64,000 bases of DNA, from positions 158,531-222,530 of the forward strand of contig JANQMN010000139.1 of NCBI GenBank assembly GCA_028280065.1, given 5' to 3'. The notes under the pieces were generated by a model. It was not told the DNA's origin. It saw only the letters and a list, made by a program, of their open reading frames with translations, and did no database searches. Numbering within the stretch: the stretch's first letter is position 1; every line of letters begins with the position of its first letter. The translations under genes were made by a program, and so were the position numbers. This document shows positions 53,686 through 63,280 of the stretch, one piece after another. Source of the stretch: Hahella sp. GTDB taxonomy: Bacteria > Pseudomonadota > Gammaproteobacteria > Pseudomonadales > Oleiphilaceae.

Positions 53686-54420
53686 GTGCAATTAATCATT
53701 GGTTTTCTGTTCCTGCTGACATTTTTTTATTTGCTTAAAAATTTGCTGCAGGGGACTAAAGTCAACCAAAAATTCTTACTGAAGATCGCTCTTTTTCTTG
53801 CCGGCGGTATTCTTATATTGTTAGTCCTGACCGGCAGGATTCATATCTTGGCGGCATTGGGCGCCGGGTTGGTGATGTTACTTCGCAATCTCCCTGGTGT
53901 TCTGAGGGCGCTGCCACTGCTAAAACACCTTTATGGCAAAGCTTATCAATCCGCCACTCCGGGCCAGCAATCAACCCTGGATACCAGTCTGCTGATGATG
54001 ACGCTGGATCACGCTACAGGAACCATGGATGGGGAAATTCTAGCCGGTAAATTTACCGGGCAGTGGTTAAGCGGTTTGTCGGTACCGCAGCTTGCCGAGG
54101 TCTATCTGCTCGCACAGGCCAATCATGCGGACTCCGTGGAAGTGTTAGAAACGTTTTTTGAAAGAACGTTGGGGGAAGACTGGTTGGCCCAGCTTGGCGT
54201 TGCCAAAGCGGATGGCCCTAAGGATAACTCGGCCGGCCTCAGTGTCGACGATGCTTGTGACGTACTGGGAGTGAGTGCGTCCGCAACCGAAGAAGAAATT
54301 ATAGAAGCCCATCGCCGCCTTATGCAGCGGTTTCATCCGGATCGTGGCGGCAGCAACTACTTGGCGGCCAAAGTCAATGAAGCGAAAACAGTGCTTCTGG
54401 AGGCGTTGAAGCGCCGATAG
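53686..54420 (+). CDS. membrane-anchored J-domain protein (DnaJ-like)
   Basis: 244 residues from GTG 53686, preceded by AGGGGGAGA. Two N-terminal transmembrane helices (about 1-20 and 30-68, with a Gly/Leu-rich stretch), then a helical region resembling TerB/DjlA-type helices, and a J domain at the very end (about 185-244) with the HPD motif in RFHPDRGG. The C-terminal position of the J domain and the Tim14-like shortness are characteristic. It should stimulate DnaK at the inner membrane. It follows the vWA gene and is convergent with fimX. Confidence 0.9.
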   Translation: MQLIIGFLFLLTFFYLLKNLLQGTKVNQKFLLKIALFLAGGILILLVLTGRIHILAALGAGLVMLLRNLPGVLRALPLLKHLYGKAYQSATPGQQSTLDTSLLMMTLDHATGTMDGEILAGKFTGQWLSGLSVPQLAEVYLLAQANHADSVEVLETFFERTLGEDWLAQLGVAKADGPKDNSAGLSVDDACDVLGVSASATEEEIIEAHRRLMQRFHPDRGGSNYLAAKVNEAKTVLLEALKRR

Positions 54421-54458
54421 GAAAGCCAGAAAAGCCGTTTGCTGAAGGTAAGGAAAAC

Positions 54459-56561
54459 TTATTCGCCTTCGTTAAAATCGTAATTCATTTCGGTGGTCGG
54501 CTCTTGCAGATAGTAGCCCTGGATGTAGTTGACGCCTGCCTGCCAGAGGGTTGACAGCACGGACGCGTTTTCCACGAACGGCACGATAGTCTGCTGTTCC
54601 ATTTCCTGGAGTTGGGCGACCATCTGTTTCAGTGAGTCTCTGGCCGCATCGTTTTTCTGGATTTCTTCGGTAAAGGAACCATCAAGCTTAACGTAGTCCG
54701 TTTCGACATGCTTGAGGGTATTAAAAGGATTCAATGCACAACCGAAGCGGCTTAGCGAGACCCGGCAACCCAACTTGCGTATTCCTTCGGAAAAGGTTTT
54801 AGCCTGTTTGAGGTACTGAATGGCCTCCTCTTCATTGAACTGGAAGATCAATGAATTGCCAGGCAGTTTGGCGGCTTTAAGGGCAACGCCCAACCAGTCG
54901 ACAAAGGACTTGTCGGTAATCGTAAAGGTCGTAATATTTAGAAACAACCGTGTTTCATGTCCTTTTGAACGGTGCGAACTTAAGCTCTTGATATTCTGCA
55001 GGATTACCCAGCGATCCAGTTTGATGGCCAAATCACCATGGGTTTCAAACGGGAGAAATTTGTCCGGAGTGATTTCCTCATTATTATCGTCCAGCATCCT
55101 GATGAAGGCTTCATAGTGTTCTTCTCCTTCCCCCCTGAGGCTGATGATCGGCTGGAAAAGCAGTTTAAAACGGTTGTTATCCAATGCCTGTTGCAAAGCG
55201 AGAAGCATGTCTTCCGCTTGTCCGGCGGCATCGTCGAAATCCAGTGAGCTATAAAGATAATAGCCATTGCCTTCTTTCGTTTCCGGTTTTTCGCGAAGAT
55301 GGTTGCAGGCTTTTAGCGCTCTGGAGAGAAGCTCGCCGGTTTGCGGAGCGTTCTCGTTTATTCTGACGATGCCAATGCTTACCGTCATCTGGACTGTTTT
55401 GCCTGCCACTTCGAACAGATGTTCGGCAACGGCTTTGCAGATCTTGGCGGCCAGTTGCTCGCCCATTTTGCCGTCCAGATTTGGTGCGAGAACGCCAAAA
55501 ATATCGTCGCCCATCCGGCCTATGGCGAAATCGTCCTTGGCGTTTTTATTTAGCAGACTGGCGACATCGCCCAGAATGTTGTCGGCCGCTTTAATGCCAT
55601 ACTCATCCCGGGTGTCGTCAAAATGGTCTAGCTCAACATAGAGCAAAACACCGAACTGTTGTTTATTGACGGCTTTTTCGATGAAGTTTTCCAGTTGTTC
55701 TTCAAACGAGTTACGATTGAGCAGTCCGGTAAGCAAATCCTCGCTACTGAACTTCCGCAGTTTCTCTTCAAGGTCGGGATCGACTTCCGGACGGATAATC
55801 AACTGAGTGCATTCTTCGCCATCGTAGGTCGCTTGCGAACAGTTGATGACCACTTCGACTTCGGCGCCATCCTGCTTTTGGATCTTGCATGCCAATTCCG
55901 ACTCTTTGTTTTCGTCGTCTAGTCCTCGATCGGTAAAATTCTTCAGGAAATTCTTAAAAGGTCCGGTGCTCTCGGAAGCCAGCACGTCCATGACCGGAAT
56001 ACAGATCATTTCATCAATGTCTTCTACTGCCATCAGATCCAGGTAGGCCTGATTGGCGAAGACATGCATGCCTTCGTTAATGTAGGCAATAGCGTCCATG
56101 GAGCTTTCGAGCAAAATGTTGCAGCGTTTTTCCGCCTCGCGTAAATGCCCTTCTATTGAGCGTCGTTTGCGGCGGGCTTCCAGGTCCGTCAGCTCACGTT
56201 TCAAGACCAGAACCAGTTGGCTGGAATGATCGACGGGCACCACGTCCCGAACGCCGGCCTTCATCGCTTTGACGATGAATTCTTCCGCGGTTTGCTCCGC
56301 GATCAGAACGAAAGGGATGTCTTTGTCCTGGGACTTGATTTGATCGAGGCAGTGCTTGTAGCTCACTTCGCCATCGGTTTCTTTGGCGATAAACAGGTCC
56401 CAGAGCTGATTGCCGAGGGATTCTTCCAGATCTTCGAGGCTGGTAATCCGGTGGGCGCGGGTCGCATGGCCTGCATTGCGCAATAGACTGACTACTTTTT
56501 CAGCTTCGTTCTGAGAAGGATCGAGTAGTAGGAGATGGACCGGTGGATTTTTTTTCTGCAT
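54459..56561 (-). CDS. fimX: FimX-like c-di-GMP effector (REC-PAS-GGDEF-EAL, degenerate)
   Basis: 700 residues. A receiver-like domain (about 5-125) lacks the phospho-acceptor Asp (WDLFIAKETDG). A PAS domain (about 145-255) follows. The GGDEF motif is changed to MGDDIF (RMGDDIFGVL), so no cyclase is expected. The EAL motif reads EAF (HYEAFIRML) and the DDFG motif is SRFG, so phosphodiesterase activity is unlikely. This is the layout of FimX, which binds c-di-GMP through its EAL domain and controls type IV pilus assembly and twitching motility. The downstream run PilZ protein - psd - rhodanese, on the same strand, matches the fimX region of Pseudomonas aeruginosa. Confidence 0.9.
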   Translation of the reverse strand: MQKKNPPVHLLLLDPSQNEAEKVVSLLRNAGHATRAHRITSLEDLEESLGNQLWDLFIAKETDGEVSYKHCLDQIKSQDKDIPFVLIAEQTAEEFIVKAMKAGVRDVVPVDHSSQLVLVLKRELTDLEARRKRRSIEGHLREAEKRCNILLESSMDAIAYINEGMHVFANQAYLDLMAVEDIDEMICIPVMDVLASESTGPFKNFLKNFTDRGLDDENKESELACKIQKQDGAEVEVVINCSQATYDGEECTQLIIRPEVDPDLEEKLRKFSSEDLLTGLLNRNSFEEQLENFIEKAVNKQQFGVLLYVELDHFDDTRDEYGIKAADNILGDVASLLNKNAKDDFAIGRMGDDIFGVLAPNLDGKMGEQLAAKICKAVAEHLFEVAGKTVQMTVSIGIVRINENAPQTGELLSRALKACNHLREKPETKEGNGYYLYSSLDFDDAAGQAEDMLLALQQALDNNRFKLLFQPIISLRGEGEEHYEAFIRMLDDNNEEITPDKFLPFETHGDLAIKLDRWVILQNIKSLSSHRSKGHETRLFLNITTFTITDKSFVDWLGVALKAAKLPGNSLIFQFNEEEAIQYLKQAKTFSEGIRKLGCRVSLSRFGCALNPFNTLKHVETDYVKLDGSFTEEIQKNDAARDSLKQMVAQLQEMEQQTIVPFVENASVLSTLWQAGVNYIQGYYLQEPTTEMNYDFNEGE

Positions 56562-56719
56562 GGAATATTTTTTAAACTTCCGTATAGAGGCCGGGTTTGA
56601 TCTAAACCGGCATAACAGCCCCGTATTCTATTGACGATATCCGCAACCCACAAGACAAATCACGGGTTAATTATTGGCCATTCACTTTAAATATCCGGTA
56701 CTGCCCAAGTCCGTCGACG

Positions 56720-58519
56720 TTAAAGGGTTGGCCAAAGAGAATCAAATTCGTCTTCACTGGGCCCGGCGTTTTTAAGTTCTTTTTCTACCTGTTGCATGGT
56801 GGAGGTCAGGAAATTGATTTCAAACTGGCTGAAGCTACCCGTGGCCGATACCTTGCGGGTTAGCTGCACTTTCGTTTCGCGACCTTTTTTATTCAGTATG
56901 ACCTTGTGTCCAATCTGAAATGGCAAACGAGGCGTCACCAATGTCGTCGGTTGGCCGATGGCCGGTAGTTCCGGCAATAACAAACCACGAAGGAATTCGC
57001 TGTTCTCGCCGGTTTTCTGGGTTAGCTGCACGCCACAAGGTTTTGCGCTGGGCGCTAACAACTCGATGCCAAACTGAGTGCCGGACTGTTTTATCTGCCG
57101 GATCCAGCGAATGACGCCGATGCTCCATGGCTGACTTTCTTCTTCACGCACACCGATCAGTTCCCCGGCCTGCACGTTGCCCGGAACTTCGCCCACCCAC
57201 TGCAGGCAATAGCCGCCAGGGCTGGTGTTGACCAAGGGTACGATATGCTGGTGGTAGTTAGACTTCGAATCACGGCTTAAGCCTGAAGCGTTGGTTCCGG
57301 TAAACTTGATCGGACTCATGTCTGTCGGTGCGCCGCCGCCACCGGGGCCGGAATCGAATGACGAGGACCAAACATCACTGCGCTTGGATTTGTTTAAGTA
57401 GTAGTCGGCATCGGGTTGCCCTTCTTCATTGCCCATGAGTTGCTTGCTGAACTCCACACCATCGCCGACAAAATAGTGTGAAGCCGAAAGTCCCAGCGTA
57501 ATAAACGCACGTCCGGAGCTGGAGATCCGCTTGAAAGTGCGTTTCGTTAAAATTCCCAAGGCCTGGCTAAGGCCGGCCAACACGTTTTCGGCCAGCCGTA
57601 CTGGCATATCCAGAATGCCTTCGGGAACCTTTTTATTGCGATTCAGGTGGCCGACATAATCGGTAAGCCGGTTTACCAAATCGGAGGTGTTGATGCCAAT
57701 GGCGTGCTTGATCACCTTGTTAGCCAGAAGTGATCGATAATGTGGTGGTGCATCCATATCCGGATCAACCAAAAACAGGCTGTCCGATTCGCCGTTCAAT
57801 TCGATGCTGATCAGATTCGCCCAGGACTCAAAAGCATCAAACGCCAGGGCGATGTCATTCTGCCGCATCTGATTGGGTTTGCTGCAACCAAGTAACAGTA
57901 TTCGTTTAAACGCCTCTTGAATGGTCGATTCTTCGGCAAAGCTGAGTTGGCCGTCCTTGATACGGATGGAGTCGATGCGATAACTGTGGGCAAATAGAAA
58001 TAGCTGGTGAATTTCTAACCACACATTGGGCGGGCTTTGGCAATATAATTGCGATGAACGCAGAACGCAGCGGCTGAGGTCGGATATTGCTCGGTGACAG
58101 GCGGGTGCAACCTGCTTAACCGCTTTATCCGACGCATTATTCGCCAACTGATCGTGAATCACTAACTTGTAGCCGTTGGCAAGGTGTAATTGCAACGCCT
58201 GGGCAAGGTTGGCGATCTTGCGCTGTTTTTCCGGTAAAACTATCGAATGATTCAGAAAATGCTTTGACAGTTCGCTGCAGACGAAGTAAATCGGCTTGCG
58301 GATGACTTCCATCATTTGGAAGCGCGTAGTCGGCGCTACGATCAATTGATTCAGTTCAATAATCGCATGGTAAAGCCGCTTGGCAGTTTCACCGATGTTG
58401 GCCATAGGCAACTCTGCGACCCACGCATCCAAGTGCTTGGCATTAGATTCACAAAACGTCAGGCTGGTAAGCTTCTGTTCCGGAACCGTTATCTTAGGTT
58501 CAGTTTTTTGACCTTCCAT
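56720..58519 (-). CDS. PilZ-domain protein encoded beside fimX (PA4958-like)
   Basis: 599 residues, no membrane helix. The first 350 residues are helical without a recognised domain (NIGETAKRLYHAIIELNQLIV...). A Gly/Ser-rich linker (about 395-415) leads to a PilZ-like domain (about 430-515) with VPLVNTSPGGYCLQW, containing the S-x-G-G part of the c-di-GMP site; the usual preceding RxxxR is only partly visible (LSRDSKSNYHQH). The last 80 residues are a beta-rich tail. It lies 158 bases upstream of fimX in the same direction. By position it matches PA4958. It probably takes part in c-di-GMP-dependent pilus control; the exact role is unknown. Confidence 0.75.
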   Translation of the reverse strand: MEGQKTEPKITVPEQKLTSLTFCESNAKHLDAWVAELPMANIGETAKRLYHAIIELNQLIVAPTTRFQMMEVIRKPIYFVCSELSKHFLNHSIVLPEKQRKIANLAQALQLHLANGYKLVIHDQLANNASDKAVKQVAPACHRAISDLSRCVLRSSQLYCQSPPNVWLEIHQLFLFAHSYRIDSIRIKDGQLSFAEESTIQEAFKRILLLGCSKPNQMRQNDIALAFDAFESWANLISIELNGESDSLFLVDPDMDAPPHYRSLLANKVIKHAIGINTSDLVNRLTDYVGHLNRNKKVPEGILDMPVRLAENVLAGLSQALGILTKRTFKRISSSGRAFITLGLSASHYFVGDGVEFSKQLMGNEEGQPDADYYLNKSKRSDVWSSSFDSGPGGGGAPTDMSPIKFTGTNASGLSRDSKSNYHQHIVPLVNTSPGGYCLQWVGEVPGNVQAGELIGVREEESQPWSIGVIRWIRQIKQSGTQFGIELLAPSAKPCGVQLTQKTGENSEFLRGLLLPELPAIGQPTTLVTPRLPFQIGHKVILNKKGRETKVQLTRKVSATGSFSQFEINFLTSTMQQVEKELKNAGPSEDEFDSLWPTL

Positions 58520-58743
58520 GCGCTGGGACCACCAATTACTCTATCTTTTATATTCATTTCGCGTCGGCAAGGAGACTGTGATTCTTCTGATCTATACCCT
58601 AGCATAGCAAAGATTCCAGGGGGGTAAGGCAAAATAAAGGAAATTCTCCTTTTTACATAGTTTTACGTCGAATTGTTTACCCATCTCGTGAACCCGATTT
58701 GTTGTCTGGTTTGTTTTTAACCAGTATCTTGGGAGAGGGCTTG

Positions 58744-59757
58744 CTAGAGCGGCAACTTGGATGCGTGGCCCGGCGCTTCCGTCACCAGTTTTGGTACCAG
58801 GTAACCTGGAAGTTGCTGCCGCAGGGCTTCCACCAGGGCTTTTGCGCGCTGCACCGGAACCGCAAATTGATGCGTACCCGAAACTTTGTCAAGCAGGTGC
58901 AGGTAATAGGGCAAAACTCCTTCGCTGAAGTAGCGTTGATTCAATTCGGTGAGCGCCTTAACATTGTCGTTAACGTCGGCCAGCAATACCGCTTGGTTGA
59001 GCATCGCCGTTGAGACCAGAGCCAGATCTCGCAGCGCTTTCGCAACGGAATCATCCAGTTCGTTGGCGTGATTACTGTGGATTACGACGACAATATCCAG
59101 GCTGCTGGCAGCCAATGTATCGAGCAATCCTTGATCAATGCGCGTGGGGAGCACAATGGGTAGACGGGTGTGGAGCCGGAGGGTGGAGACTTGAGAAAGC
59201 TGTTCCACATGCCCGATCATATCGGCTAGTGCCTGGTTGCTTAACATCAATGGGTCGCCGCCGCTGAGAATGACTTCCCTAATGCCGGGATCGCCCGCAA
59301 GATTGCCGATTTGCTGTTGCCATCGTTGTTGGTTCAGCCGGTGCTCCTGGTAGGGAAAGTTACGGCGAAAACAATATCTGCAATGAATCGCACAAGCACC
59401 GGTAGTGACCAGCAATGCTCGTCCTTGATATTTCTGTAATACCCCCGGTTCGATTACATAGTCGGATTCCTCCAGCGGTTCGGTATGATAGCCTGGCAGC
59501 GTCTCTAATTCGGCGCGTTGCGGGGCGACTTGCAGGAAAAGCGGGTCGTGAATATCGTTCTTGCGGATTCTGGCGGCGTAGGCGCGGGTGACACGCACGG
59601 GGAAATTCTCATGCTGAAGGAGCAGTTTTTTCCTGTTTTCCTGGCTGATTTCCAAGTAATCGTAGAGATCGGCAGCGGACCGAAACATCTGGCTGAGTTG
59701 CTTCTGCCAAACGGTCGGCGCTTCAAATAGCGACGGGTTTTGCGATATTATTGACAA
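58744..59757 (-). CDS. epmB: EF-P-(R)-beta-lysine-forming 2,3-aminomutase EpmB
   Basis: About 337 residues from a TTG at 59757, which has AGGA six bases upstream; the frame is open for 12 more codons but runs into the efp start. E. coli EpmB has 342. The radical-SAM motif CAIHCRYCFRR (CxxxCxxC) is near residue 120, with ILSGGDPLML following. EpmB turns (S)-alpha-lysine into (R)-beta-lysine for attachment to EF-P. It has no zinc-binding C-terminal extension of lysine 2,3-aminomutases, which supports EpmB. efp is divergent, only 29 bases away, and epmA follows efp. Confidence 0.93.
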   Translation of the reverse strand: MSIISQNPSLFEAPTVWQKQLSQMFRSAADLYDYLEISQENRKKLLLQHENFPVRVTRAYAARIRKNDIHDPLFLQVAPQRAELETLPGYHTEPLEESDYVIEPGVLQKYQGRALLVTTGACAIHCRYCFRRNFPYQEHRLNQQRWQQQIGNLAGDPGIREVILSGGDPLMLSNQALADMIGHVEQLSQVSTLRLHTRLPIVLPTRIDQGLLDTLAASSLDIVVVIHSNHANELDDSVAKALRDLALVSTAMLNQAVLLADVNDNVKALTELNQRYFSEGVLPYYLHLLDKVSGTHQFAVPVQRAKALVEALRQQLPGYLVPKLVTEAPGHASKLPL

Positions 59758-59786
59758 GTTTTTTCCTAGTTTAGAGACAATATTGC

Positions 59787-60359
59787 ATGGCAAGCTATTC
59801 TACCAACGAATTCAAATCAGGTCTCAAGGTGATGCTGGACGGTGATCCTTGTTCCATTATCGAAAATGAATTTGTCAAACCTGGCAAGGGCCAGGCCTTT
59901 AATCGAGTTAAGTTTCGAAACCTCAAAACCGGCCGGGTTGGCGAAAAAACCTTCAAATCCGGGGAGTCTGTCGAAGGGGCGGATGTAGTTGATCTCGACA
60001 TGGAGTATTTGTATACCGATGGCGAGTTCTATTACTTTATGATGACGGACGGCTCCTTCGAGCAACACAGTGCCGACGAAAAAGCCGTTGGCGACGCCTT
60101 AAAATGGCTGAAAGAGCAAGACGTTTACACGGTGACTTTGTATAACGGCAGCCCTTTGTCCGTCTCTCCACCGAACTTCGTTGAGCTGGAAATTGTCGAA
60201 ACCGACCCCGGCGTGCGCGGCGATACCGCCCAAGGGGGGAGTAAACCCGCGACGTTGAGTACCGGCGCCGTGGTCTCCGTGCCGTTATTTATTGAAGAAG
60301 GCGAGAAGATTCGCGTCGATACCCGCACCGCCGCTTACGTCAGTCGCGTGAAAAGTTGA
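59787..60359 (+). CDS. efp: translation elongation factor P
   Basis: 190 residues, usual for EF-P. Three beta-barrel domains: KOW-like N-domain (1-65), OB domain (66-128) and C-terminal domain (129-190) ending with [15 protein letters not shown]. The modified residue is Lys34 in VKPGKGQAF, the position that receives beta-lysine in E. coli. It relieves ribosome stalling at poly-proline stretches. The presence of EpmB and EpmA in the same cluster fits the beta-lysylation type. The Glu-Pro repeat in the partial gene at the end of the window is a possible client. Confidence 0.97.
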   Translation: MASYSTNEFKSGLKVMLDGDPCSIIENEFVKPGKGQAFNRVKFRNLKTGRVGEKTFKSGESVEGADVVDLDMEYLYTDGEFYYFMMTDGSFEQHSADEKAVGDALKWLKEQDVYTVTLYNGSPLSVSPPNFVELEIVETDPGVRGDTAQGGSKPATLSTGAVVSVPLFIEEGEKIRVDTRTAAYVSRVKS

Positions 60360-60416
60360 ACCATTATTTCCGGCCTGTTCCGCTTTCCATGGATGCCTTT
60401 TTAGCAGTTCGCCGCT

Positions 60417-61373
60417 TTGACCAATCCCTCGAATGAATGGCAGCCTTCCGCGGAGTTGACGACTCTGCGGAAGCGTGCCGTCTTTTTGCAAAAAGTCAGA
60501 GAATTCTTTTACTCCCGGCGAGTATTAGAAGTGGAAACCCCTGTGTTGAGCAGTGTGTCCGCCACCGATCCTCATTTAGACAGTTTTACGCTCAAGGAAG
60601 GCGAGACCCTTCAGCGGTTTCTGCTCACGTCTCCGGAACATGCGATGAAACGCCTGTTGGCAGCCGGTTCCGGACCGATTTTTGAAATCAGCAAGGCATT
60701 TCGGCAAGGGGAATACGGACGTCGCCATAATCCGGAGTTTACTCTTCTGGAGTGGTATCGACCGGATTGGCGTTTGCAGGAATTACAAACCGAAGTGGTT
60801 GACCTGCTGCACTGGCTGGGTTTTACCGTACAGCCCGAGATGCTAACTTATCGCGACGCATTTCTTGCGACCTTAGGTCTGGACCCCTTTATAGCGGCGG
60901 AAGAGGAGTTGCTCTCCGCGGCGGTAAACTGTTCCGGATTAAACGGGACCGACATGGATCGGGATATCGCGCTGGATGTGCTCATGACGCATCTGGTGGA
61001 GCCGGCATTGCCCGATGCTGTCTTTGTTTGTGATTACCCGCCGTCGCAAGCGGCATTGGCGCGAGTTAAGGACGATTCAAACGGACAGCGAGTGGCGATG
61101 CGATTCGAGCTGTATCTGCACGGCATGGAAATTGCGAACGCCTATGATGAATTAACCTGCGCCAATGAGCAGTACAAACGTTTTGTGGCGGACAATGACT
61201 ACAGGAAGCGGGTTGGAAAGCCCCAGGTACCGGTTGATCACCGATTATTGGCCGCATTGGAGCAAATGCCGGCAGGGGCTGGAATTGCCTTGGGGTTGGA
61301 TCGCTTATTCATGGTGTCGGAAGGCTATTCGGATATTCGACAGGTTTTGGCATTTTCCTACAGCGCCTGTTAG
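60417..61373 (+). CDS. epmA: EF-P lysine aminoacylase EpmA (GenX/PoxA)
   Basis: 318 residues starting at a TTG at 60417, since the following NEWQPSAELTTLRKRAV matches the start of E. coli EpmA; no other start codon fits. It is a class II lysyl-tRNA-synthetase catalytic core without the anticodon-binding domain: EVETPVLSSVSATDPHL (motif 1 region), FEISKAFRQGEYGRRHNPEFTLLEWYR (motif 2) and AGIALGLDRLFMV (motif 3). It activates (R)-beta-lysine and joins it to EF-P Lys34. It lies 57 bases past efp in the same direction and ends 19 bases from psd on the opposite strand. Confidence 0.95.
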   Translation: MTNPSNEWQPSAELTTLRKRAVFLQKVREFFYSRRVLEVETPVLSSVSATDPHLDSFTLKEGETLQRFLLTSPEHAMKRLLAAGSGPIFEISKAFRQGEYGRRHNPEFTLLEWYRPDWRLQELQTEVVDLLHWLGFTVQPEMLTYRDAFLATLGLDPFIAAEEELLSAAVNCSGLNGTDMDRDIALDVLMTHLVEPALPDAVFVCDYPPSQAALARVKDDSNGQRVAMRFELYLHGMEIANAYDELTCANEQYKRFVADNDYRKRVGKPQVPVDHRLLAALEQMPAGAGIALGLDRLFMVSEGYSDIRQVLAFSYSAC

Positions 61374-61392
61374 AACCTGCCTGCATCGGATT

Positions 61393-62253
61393 CTAGGAAA
61401 CAATCCGCCCGATTTCCTGCCCGAGCCGTACATTGCTATCGGCGCTCAGGTCCGCGTCCCATTTAATGGTTTTCTCCGGAAATAGCAAAACAACCGTCGA
61501 ACCGAGTAGAAAACGCCCCATTTCTTCAGCCTGTTTTAGCTTAATCGCCTTCTTGCTCCCATACTCGTAAGTGCGCACTTCATCGCCATGGGGTGCGATG
61601 GTGCCGCCCCAGACGGTGGCGATACTGGCAACGATGATCGCGCCTACCAGTACCATTACCACCGGTCCTTGAGCACTATCGAATAAACATACCAGACGCT
61701 CGTTGCGGGCGAACAAATTCGGTACGTTTGCCGCCGTGACCGGGTTGACGGAAAATAACTTGCCCGGCACATAGATCATTTTTCTTAACGTGCCGTCAAC
61801 CGGCATGTGGATGCGGTGGTAGTCTTTCGGAGAGAGATAAATGGTCGCGAACTCACCGCCCATGAAGGGTTGGGCATCCTGCAGGTTGCCGCCGAGAAGA
61901 TCTATCAGGCTGAAGTTATGTCCTTTGGCCTGAAATATCCGCCCGTATTCGATCTTTCCCAACTGCGAAATTGCACCGTCTACCGGACAGGCGACGCCCT
62001 TGTCACCGGCCAAATTGGGTCTGATGCCGTGCTTTAGTTCACGGGTAAAGAAGTCGTTGAAGTTGGCATAATCTTCCGGCGAGTTGCGCAGGGCTTCATC
62101 CATGTTGACTCCATAGCGCTCTATAAATGTGCGAATAAGCGTATTCTTTATTCTGGCCACTTTGGATTCGGCAAGACTGCCGGCAATACGGGAAACCGTA
62201 TGTTGAGGCGTAACATACTGGCTTAAAACAAATAAGCGATCAAACACTGACAT
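61393..62253 (-). CDS. psd: phosphatidylserine decarboxylase proenzyme
   Basis: 286 residues from ATG 62253 (MSVFDRLFVL), which has AAGGA six bases upstream; a longer frame overlaps the rhodanese gene and is unlikely. The proenzyme processing site LGST is at Gly251-Ser252 (FLLGSTVVLLFPE), giving the pyruvoyl alpha subunit. YLSPKDYHRIHMPVDG (about 135-150) contains the conserved His. The enzyme makes phosphatidylethanolamine at the inner membrane. It lies 32 bases after the rhodanese gene and is transcribed with it, as in Pseudomonas. Confidence 0.96.
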   Translation of the reverse strand: MSVFDRLFVLSQYVTPQHTVSRIAGSLAESKVARIKNTLIRTFIERYGVNMDEALRNSPEDYANFNDFFTRELKHGIRPNLAGDKGVACPVDGAISQLGKIEYGRIFQAKGHNFSLIDLLGGNLQDAQPFMGGEFATIYLSPKDYHRIHMPVDGTLRKMIYVPGKLFSVNPVTAANVPNLFARNERLVCLFDSAQGPVVMVLVGAIIVASIATVWGGTIAPHGDEVRTYEYGSKKAIKLKQAEEMGRFLLGSTVVLLFPEKTIKWDADLSADSNVRLGQEIGRIVS

Positions 62254-62285
62254 GCATAATCCTTGTTGGAATAAGAGCAGATTCC

Positions 62286-63092
62286 TTAAGTAACTACAGG
62301 CGTTTCCGGATGATTCCCCCATTCGCTCCAGGAGCCGGGGTAGGCGCGAATCTTATACCCAAGTGCTTTGCCGAGTAAATAGGTCAGACCAGAGCGGTGG
62401 TGGGTTTGACAGTGGGTAATTACCGGCAGGCTACCGTCTATTCCACTCATGGCTAGCTCTTCCTTGATCTTGTCGAGGTTTCGCAATGCCAGGTAATGTT
62501 CGGGGTTCATCGCCCGCGTCCACTCGTAGTTTACCGCGCCGGGCATATGGCCATTTTTTGCGGCGGTCTGCCGCAGGCCTTGATATTCCAGGGGGGAGCG
62601 GGCATCCCATACCACCACTTCTTGGTCTTCCAAAAGGTCTTTCAGCTCATCTAATGTAACATTTATCCTGGGATTCATGGCAATTTTGAAATCCGCTTTT
62701 CCCGGAGTCCCCGGTTCGGCGGTAAGATCATACCCCATCGCCTGCCAGGCCATAGCGCCACCGCTCAATAAGCTGGCACCGCTAAAACCGATGCTGTCGA
62801 GCAACCAAATCATTCGGCCTGCCCAGCCACCGCCTTCATCGTCGTAGACAACCAGAGTATGGTCGGTGCGCAAGCCAATCCGGTCAACCAATTGCTCAAG
62901 CCGCTCTAGCGGCGGCAGTAAACCTGGCGCGGGCGGCAGGCCGTATTGGGTTTCCCCTGGATTGACATGGATGGAGCCCGGCAAATGGCCTTGCTGGTAG
63001 TTTTCCGGATGGCTCAGATCCAGTAGCAATAGGTTGGGGTCCGCAATTAGCGGTTGTAAGTCTTCCGGTTTAATGACCAAAGGCAGGGCCAT
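62286..63092 (-). CDS. rhdA: thiosulfate sulfurtransferase (tandem rhodanese, RhdA-like)
   Basis: 268 residues with two rhodanese domains (about 5-125, inactive, and 145-265, active). The active loop is Cys228-Gln-Thr-His-His-Arg (THCQTHHRSG), identical with the loop I recall from RhdA of Azotobacter/Pseudomonas. It moves a sulfane sulphur from thiosulfate to cyanide or thiol acceptors in the cytoplasm. The gene sits between the HDOD gene and psd, the same order as in Pseudomonas aeruginosa, supporting the assignment. Confidence 0.92.
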   Translation of the reverse strand: MALPLVIKPEDLQPLIADPNLLLLDLSHPENYQQGHLPGSIHVNPGETQYGLPPAPGLLPPLERLEQLVDRIGLRTDHTLVVYDDEGGGWAGRMIWLLDSIGFSGASLLSGGAMAWQAMGYDLTAEPGTPGKADFKIAMNPRINVTLDELKDLLEDQEVVVWDARSPLEYQGLRQTAAKNGHMPGAVNYEWTRAMNPEHYLALRNLDKIKEELAMSGIDGSLPVITHCQTHHRSGLTYLLGKALGYKIRAYPGSWSEWGNHPETPVVT

Positions 63093-63280
63093 GCTAGCGC
63101 TCCTGAGAACTGTTTAAATTAAAAGGTTTATGCCGGTCCGAACTGACAAGGCTGCTTAGTTTTAAACCAAAGTTTCATGTGGATCAACTGGTTAAGCACC
63201 TACTAATGAAATTTGCAGGTCAGCAACGCTTAAAAGCGAAAATCTTGTCGTCTGGCAGGCGACGTCAGAAGCCGCTGGCG

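Noticed and set aside
62254..62322. Longer N-terminus for psd
   Set aside because: It would overlap the rhodanese gene; ATG 62253 has a good AAGGA site and matches the family start.
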